NCBI GenBank assembly: GCA_947379965.1 | Contig: CANCPC010000002.1 | Location: 1-64,000 of the forward strand | DNA from: Flavobacteriaceae bacterium | GTDB taxonomy: Bacteria > Bacteroidota > Bacteroidia > Flavobacteriales > Flavobacteriaceae | Reading direction: 5' to 3' | Length of the DNA: 64,000 nucleotides | Part shown: piece after piece, positions 59,276-64,000 of the stretch | Numbering within the stretch: the stretch's first letter is position 1 | How the letters are laid out: every line of letters begins with the position of its first letter | Translations under genes and position numbers: made by a program | Notes under the pieces: generated by a model | Databases searched by the model: none | What the model was told of the DNA's origin: nothing | Seen by the model: the letters and a program-made list of their open reading frames with translations, nothing else

Positions 59276-59752
59276 CTACTTATTCAACCACCAAATACTA
59301 ATATTCAAAACAGAAGCAAAACTTACCCAAAGCAAATACGGAATAAATAAATAACCAGCTGTTTTATTGATTTTTATAAATTTAGAATACGTTTCAAAAA
59401 TCATTAACCAAAGCAAAATAACTTCTATACCCGCTAACATTGGGTTTTTAAGACCAAAAAATAAATACGACCATAATGCATTTAAACCTAACTGAAAAGC
59501 AAAGTAAATTAATGCTTTGTTTACAATTTCTTTTTCAAAATCGATTCGGTTCCAAACCAGTCCAGCCGCAACTCCCATCATAATATAAAGCGTACTCCAA
59601 ACGGGTGCAAATATCCAATTGGGCGGATTAAAACTTGGTTTAACCAATGTTGGATACCAAGAAGTAATTGCGGAACGTGTAACCATTCCGGAGAAATATC
59701 CTATTACAAGACAAGTTACAACAACGGTCAATATTCGAGTGATTTTATTCAT
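59276..59752 (-). CDS. TspO/MBR family protein
   Basis: WYPTLVKPSFNPPNWIFAPVWSTLYIMMGVAAGLVW, FQLGLNALWSYLFFGLKNP. Confidence 0.94.
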   Translation of the reverse strand: MNKITRILTVVVTCLVIGYFSGMVTRSAITSWYPTLVKPSFNPPNWIFAPVWSTLYIMMGVAAGLVWNRIDFEKEIVNKALIYFAFQLGLNALWSYLFFGLKNPMLAGIEVILLWLMIFETYSKFIKINKTAGYLFIPYLLWVSFASVLNISIWWLNK

Positions 59753-59842
59753 TTTTATGTTTTTATAATGTTGTGTCAAATTTAATCAAATCTTTCTATC
59801 GATTAAACCTAAAAACAAATAAACGAATAAACGAGAAAAAAG

Positions 59843-59850
59843 TATCTTTG
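59843..59850 (+). promoter_or_regulatory. Bacteroidota -7 element TATCTTTG upstream of mvaD
   Basis: Exact TAnnTTTG match 16 nt before the ATG at 59867. Confidence 0.6.
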
Positions 59851-59866
59851 CACAAATTTATACTTG

Positions 59867-60982
59867 ATGTTTTCAGCAAACGATTTTATTCCAGCCCCCT
59901 ATTCTAATTCCGTAGAAAGCGGAAGTTTTCAATGGAGTTCTCCAAGCAATATCGCTTTGGTGAAATATTGGGGCAAAAAAGACAAGCACCCGAGCCTGAA
60001 AGGCGAACTGGCAAAGCAAATTCCAGCCAATCCTTCGGTGAGTTTTACCTTGAATAATTGTAAAACCTTCACAACTTTGGCTTTCGCCAAAAAAGGAAAC
60101 CAAGAAAATTTTTCTTTCGATTTGCTTTTCGAAGGAAAACCGAAAGAAGATTTCAAGCCAAAAATTCAACAATTTTTCGAACGAGTTTTGGTTTATTTGC
60201 CTTTTCTAAAAGACTATCATTTTACAATTGACACCAAAAATACTTTTCCTCATAGTTCCGGAATTGCATCATCGGCTTCAGGTATGGCAGCTTTAGCAAT
60301 GAATTTAATGAGTTTAGAAAAAGCTTTAAATCCAGAAATGACCGAAGACTATTTTAACCAAAAAGCCTCTTTCCTAGCTCGTTTAGGCTCTGGAAGCGCT
60401 TGCCGAAGTGTAAAAGGAAAAGTGGTCGTTTGGGGAAATCACGCTAATATTCAAGGAAGCTCCGATTTATTTGGAGTAGAATTTCCAAATACAATTCACG
60501 CCAATTTCAATAATTTTCAAGACACCATTTTATTGGTTGATAAAGGCGAAAAACAAGTTTCAAGTACATTGGGTCATAATTTAATGAACGGACATCCTTT
60601 TGCAGAAAGGCGATTTGAACAAGCACACGAAAATTTAAATCAATTAATTTCCATTTTCGAAAGCGGAAATTTAAATGAATTTATAAAGATTGTCGAAAGT
60701 GAAGCCTTGACATTACACGCTATGATGATGACTTCTATGCCGCATTTCATATTAATGAAACCCAATACATTAGAAATCATAAATGCAATTTGGAAATTCC
60801 GAAACGATACAAAAATTCCAGTTTGTTTCACACTCGATGCGGGCGCCAATGTGCATGTTTTATATCCAGAAAGCACGAAAGAATTAGTTTTGCAATTTAT
60901 TCAGAACGAATTAGTTGGCTATTGTCAAAATGGTCTGTACCTTTGTGACGAAATAGGAATTGGATCAATTCATATTCAATAA
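59867..60982 (+). CDS. mvaD: Diphosphomevalonate decarboxylase
   Basis: SPSNIALVKYWGKKD, FPHSSGIASSASGMAALA, ARLGSGSACRSVKG, FTLDAGANVHVLYP. Confidence 0.94.
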   Translation: MFSANDFIPAPYSNSVESGSFQWSSPSNIALVKYWGKKDKHPSLKGELAKQIPANPSVSFTLNNCKTFTTLAFAKKGNQENFSFDLLFEGKPKEDFKPKIQQFFERVLVYLPFLKDYHFTIDTKNTFPHSSGIASSASGMAALAMNLMSLEKALNPEMTEDYFNQKASFLARLGSGSACRSVKGKVVVWGNHANIQGSSDLFGVEFPNTIHANFNNFQDTILLVDKGEKQVSSTLGHNLMNGHPFAERRFEQAHENLNQLISIFESGNLNEFIKIVESEALTLHAMMMTSMPHFILMKPNTLEIINAIWKFRNDTKIPVCFTLDAGANVHVLYPESTKELVLQFIQNELVGYCQNGLYLCDEIGIGSIHIQ

Positions 60983-61020
60983 AAAAAATCAATATCTTTA
61001 TATTTCTAAATAGATAAAAT

Positions 61021-61239
61021 ATGAACATTCAATTAGAAAAATTAGAGTTAATTAAATTGTTGGCAGAAACCAATGATGAGTCTATAATTGCATCTATTAA
61101 AAATATATTCACATCTGAAAAAAAAGATTTTTGGAATGAATTGACAGCGGAGCAAAAATTTGAAATCGAAGAAGGAGGAAGACAAATAGACCGTGGTGAA
61201 TTTATTCTTTATGAAGATTTGATGAAAAAATACAGATAA
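61021..61239 (+). CDS. Antitoxin-like small protein
   Basis: 72 aa; MNIQLEKLELIKLLAETNDESIIASIKNIFTSEKKDFWNELTAEQKFEIEEGGRQIDRGEFILYEDLMKKYR; typical RelE/ParE-partner layout, directly followed by a toxin-like reading frame. Confidence 0.7.
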   Translation: MNIQLEKLELIKLLAETNDESIIASIKNIFTSEKKDFWNELTAEQKFEIEEGGRQIDRGEFILYEDLMKKYR

Positions 61240-61547
61240 TCAAAAGAGAGATAATCTTTTCAAGAAATGCTGAAAAAAGTTTAATTGATTTATTAGAATA
61301 TTTAGAATTAAAATGGTCTATAAAAGTTAGAGATAAATTCATTTCAAAACTAGACAAGTCAATTTACTTAATTCAAAATTAACCAGAAATTTTTTCAAAA
61401 TCTCAATTTAATAAAAACCAATACCGATGTGTTTTGTCAAAACAAACCACTATATATTATAGATTTAATGCTAACGAAATTGAAATTTTATCGCTTTTTG
61501 ATACTAGGCAAAACCCATCAAAAATCAATAAAATAAGTTCAAAATAA
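61239..61547 (+). pseudogene. RelE/ParE-type toxin remnant with in-frame TAA
   Basis: One frame reads IKREIIFSRNAEKSLIDLLEYLELKWSIKVRDKFISKLDKSIYLIQN*PEIFSKSQFNKNQYRCVLSKQTTIYYRFNANEIEILSLFDTRQNPSKINKISSK*; stop at 61380-61382, no ATG/GTG/TTG in frame near the 5' end. Confidence 0.8.
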
Positions 61548-61550
61548 AAT

Positions 61551-62489
61551 ATGAAAGGACCTTTATTTTACTCAAAAATATTACTCTTTGGAGAATACGG
61601 AATCATTCGTGACTCAAAAGGATTGTCTATTCCTTATAATTTTTATAACGGCGCTCTCAAAAGAGAGGAAAATCCATCGGAAGAAGCGATAAAATCAAAC
61701 GGTAATTTAAAGCGTTTTGTTTCCTATCTTGAAACTTTACAAAGTGAACAACCGGAACTAGTAACATTCGATTTGGCTACTTTAAGAAACGATGTCGAAA
61801 CAGGAATGTTCTTTGATTCCAGTATCCCACAAGGTTATGGCGTAGGAAGTAGCGGTGCATTGGTTGCAGCCATTTACGATAAATATGCTCAAGATAAAAT
61901 CACCGTTTTAGAGAATTTAACTCGAGAAAAATTATTGAAATTAAAAAATATTTTTTCCCAAATGGAATCTTTTTTCCACGGAAAAAGTTCAGGATTAGAT
62001 CCTTTAAATAGCTATTTGAGTATTCCTATTTTAATCAATTCTAAAGATAATATTGAAGCAACCGGAATTCCAACTCAAAGTTTGGGCGGAAACGGAGCTG
62101 TGTTTTTATTAGATTCTGGAATTGTTGGCGAAACCGCGCCAATGGTGAATATTTTTATGGAAAACCTAAAAGATCAAGGTTTTAGAAGAATGTTGAAATC
62201 ACAATTCATAAAACACACAGATGCTTGCGTAGAAAATTTTCTTGGTGGCGATATGAAATCCTTGTTTGAAAACACAAAAAAACTATCAAAAGTAGTTTTG
62301 AATAACTTCAAACCTATGATTCCAGAACAATTTCACGGACTTTGGCAACAAGGAATTGACACCAACGATTATTACTTAAAATTATGTGGATCAGGAGGTG
62401 GCGGATACATTCTTGGTTTCACACAAGACTTAGAAAAAGCAAAAACGGCATTAAAAGACTATACATTAGAAGTAGTTTACCAATTTTAA
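61551..62489 (+). CDS. GHMP kinase, probable mevalonate kinase
   Basis: LLFGEYGIIRDSKGLSIPY, IPQGYGVGSSGALVAAIYD, KLCGSGGGGYILGF; next to mvaD. Confidence 0.9.
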   Translation: MKGPLFYSKILLFGEYGIIRDSKGLSIPYNFYNGALKREENPSEEAIKSNGNLKRFVSYLETLQSEQPELVTFDLATLRNDVETGMFFDSSIPQGYGVGSSGALVAAIYDKYAQDKITVLENLTREKLLKLKNIFSQMESFFHGKSSGLDPLNSYLSIPILINSKDNIEATGIPTQSLGGNGAVFLLDSGIVGETAPMVNIFMENLKDQGFRRMLKSQFIKHTDACVENFLGGDMKSLFENTKKLSKVVLNNFKPMIPEQFHGLWQQGIDTNDYYLKLCGSGGGGYILGFTQDLEKAKTALKDYTLEVVYQF

Positions 62490-62520
62490 AATGCTCAGCC
62501 GCAAGAACAAAATAATAGTG

Positions 62521-63426
62521 ATGAAATTCGTCAGTATGTTCTCTGTCGTTAGAGGTTACAACATTCCAATAATAGTTCTAGCCCAGTATTTATCAGCAAT
62601 TTTCATTCTAGCTCCCGAAAAAAGAGCCCTTTCAATTGTTCTTGATTTTCACTTATTTATCATTGTTTTTGTTTCATCGTTAACTATTGCGTCTGGTTAT
62701 ATCATCAATAATTTTTATGACAGCCAAAAAGATCTAATAAATCGTCCTAACAAATCCATGCTCGATAGGCTAGTCAGTCAGAAAACAAAACTACAAGTCT
62801 ATTTCATTCTAAATTTCATAGTGGCGTTTCTTTCTATTTTTGTTTCTTGGCGCGCCGTTTTATTCTTTTCGATATATATTTTCTTGATTTGGTATTATTC
62901 ACATCGAATAAAAAAATACCCAATAATTGGTAATTTAACAGCTGCTTTTCTAGCCATTTTACCTTTTTTCGCCATTCTTTTGTATTACAAAAACCTATAC
63001 GAAGTTATCTTTGGTCACGCTGTATTCTTGTTTTTATTGCTTTTAATTCGTGAAATGATCAAAGATTTGGAAAACATAAAAGGCGACTTGGCAAACGATT
63101 ACAAAACCATCCCAATTATTTACGGCGAAGCCGTTTCGAAGAAAATAATTACAGTATTAACAATCGCAACGCTACTTCCTGTTTATGTTTTAATCGAGGT
63201 TTTCGACGTGGGTTATATGGATATTTATTTTTATTCCTGCCTAATCATCTTGATTTTCTTCCTGCTTTATCTTTGGAATTCAACCACAAAAAACCAATAT
63301 TTAGTACTTCACAATATTTTGAAATTCTTAATCGTTTCGGGAGTTTTCTGCATCATCCTCATCAATCCAAGCCTTCTGTGGCACGGAAAAAAATTGCTAA
63401 TGAACCTCTGGTTTTTTAGGAGCTAA
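62521..63426 (+). CDS. UbiA-family prenyltransferase (geranylgeranylglycerol-phosphate geranylgeranyltransferase-like)
   Basis: NNFYDSQKDLINRPNKSML first Asp-rich motif; REMIKDLENIKGDLANDYKTIPIIYG second motif; multi-TM. Confidence 0.9.
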   Translation: MKFVSMFSVVRGYNIPIIVLAQYLSAIFILAPEKRALSIVLDFHLFIIVFVSSLTIASGYIINNFYDSQKDLINRPNKSMLDRLVSQKTKLQVYFILNFIVAFLSIFVSWRAVLFFSIYIFLIWYYSHRIKKYPIIGNLTAAFLAILPFFAILLYYKNLYEVIFGHAVFLFLLLLIREMIKDLENIKGDLANDYKTIPIIYGEAVSKKIITVLTIATLLPVYVLIEVFDVGYMDIYFYSCLIILIFFLLYLWNSTTKNQYLVLHNILKFLIVSGVFCIILINPSLLWHGKKLLMNLWFFRS

Positions 63427-63538
63427 TTCCTGCTGTACACTCTATCTCTTATGGCGAACAACGCCAAAAGAGGATGCCGTTCCCATCAGGGCTAAAAACC
63501 GTAATCCAAAAACAATCCACTATTAAACAAGAATAAAC

Positions 63539-63546
63539 TATCTTTG
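63539..63546 (+). promoter_or_regulatory. Bacteroidota -7 element TATCTTTG
   Basis: Exact TAnnTTTG match upstream of the pseudouridine synthase gene. Confidence 0.55.
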
Positions 63547-63597
63547 CACGCACGAGGTCATTAAAGACCGAACTGACGAAGTAAATTATAGAATATT

Positions 63598-64000
63598 ATG
63601 AATAACAAGGAAGGCAACAATAATAAAAGTGGCGGTAGAGCAAATAGCTCTAGACCCAACTCGAATAAGCCAAAACCTGCGATGCAAAAAAGGGCACAAG
63701 GGCCTAAAAAAGTAAAGACAATTGTTAAAGTTGCTGACACAACTAATAAAGTGGAGAAAAAACCCAATCAAGCTCCTAAAAGGCCTAAAGTAAAAGACGA
63801 AATTCGTTTAAATAAATACATTTCAAATTCTGGCGTATGTTCTCGTCGTGATGCCGATATTTATATCCAATCCGGAAATGTAAAAGTAAATGGAATTCCT
63901 GTTATCGAAATGGGATATATGGTAAAACCTGGCGATGTCGTGAATTTTGACGGAGCCGTTTTAACACCAGAGAAAAAAGTATATATCTTATTGAACAAAC
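63598..64000 (+). CDS. Pseudouridine synthase (RluB-like), N-terminal part, truncated by the window end
   Basis: Basic/Asn-rich N-terminal extension, then S4 domain EIRLNKYISNSGVCSRRDADIYIQSGNVKVNGIPVIEMGYMVKPGDVVNF, running off the end; absent from the supplied ORF track because there is no stop. Confidence 0.88.
   Translation, partial: MNNKEGNNNKSGGRANSSRPNSNKPKPAMQKRAQGPKKVKTIVKVADTTNKVEKKPNQAPKRPKVKDEIRLNKYISNSGVCSRRDADIYIQSGNVKVNGIPVIEMGYMVKPGDVVNFDGAVLTPEKKVYILLNK

Noticed and set aside
63561-63771. Minus-strand ORFs with hydrophobic composition at the window end
   Set aside because: Antisense of the Lys/Asn-rich N-terminal extension of the RluB-like gene, which starts at 63598 on the plus strand.

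Overview
The window looks like chromosomal DNA from a Flavobacterium-like Bacteroidota: AT-rich, TAnnTTTG-type promoters, a SusC/SusD locus, T9SS-type C-termini and mevalonate-pathway genes. Most of it is housekeeping: queD, lpxH, recJ, rsmI, tdk, a murF-alr fusion, mscL, asd, mtgA, accBC, fabH, rpmF, pdxA, ribE, mvaD, a mevalonate kinase, a UbiA-family gene, an rluB-like gene and two tRNAs. Several accessory blocks stand out. (i) Two adjacent WG-repeat genes with a 102-nt period, one of them apparently frameshifted. (ii) A His/Cys-rich exported protein next to a TonB receptor. (iii) A carboxylate/acetate-type cluster at 26.6-36.3 kb: IS1-InsA-like DNA-binding protein, porin, MHS-type MFS transporter with a large predicted periplasmic insertion, DUF6814-like peptide, small membrane protein, SSS-STAC-histidine kinase, receiver-only regulator, a decayed propionyl-CoA-synthetase 3' end, and intact acs. 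(iv) A complete starch/maltose utilization locus at 36.3-57.2 kb. (v) A toxin-antitoxin-like locus with a broken toxin between mvaD and the mevalonate kinase gene. I found no CRISPR array, rRNA, prophage or complete IS element. The best candidate for an under-described system is cluster (iii). All functional calls come from reading the protein sequences; no database search was run.
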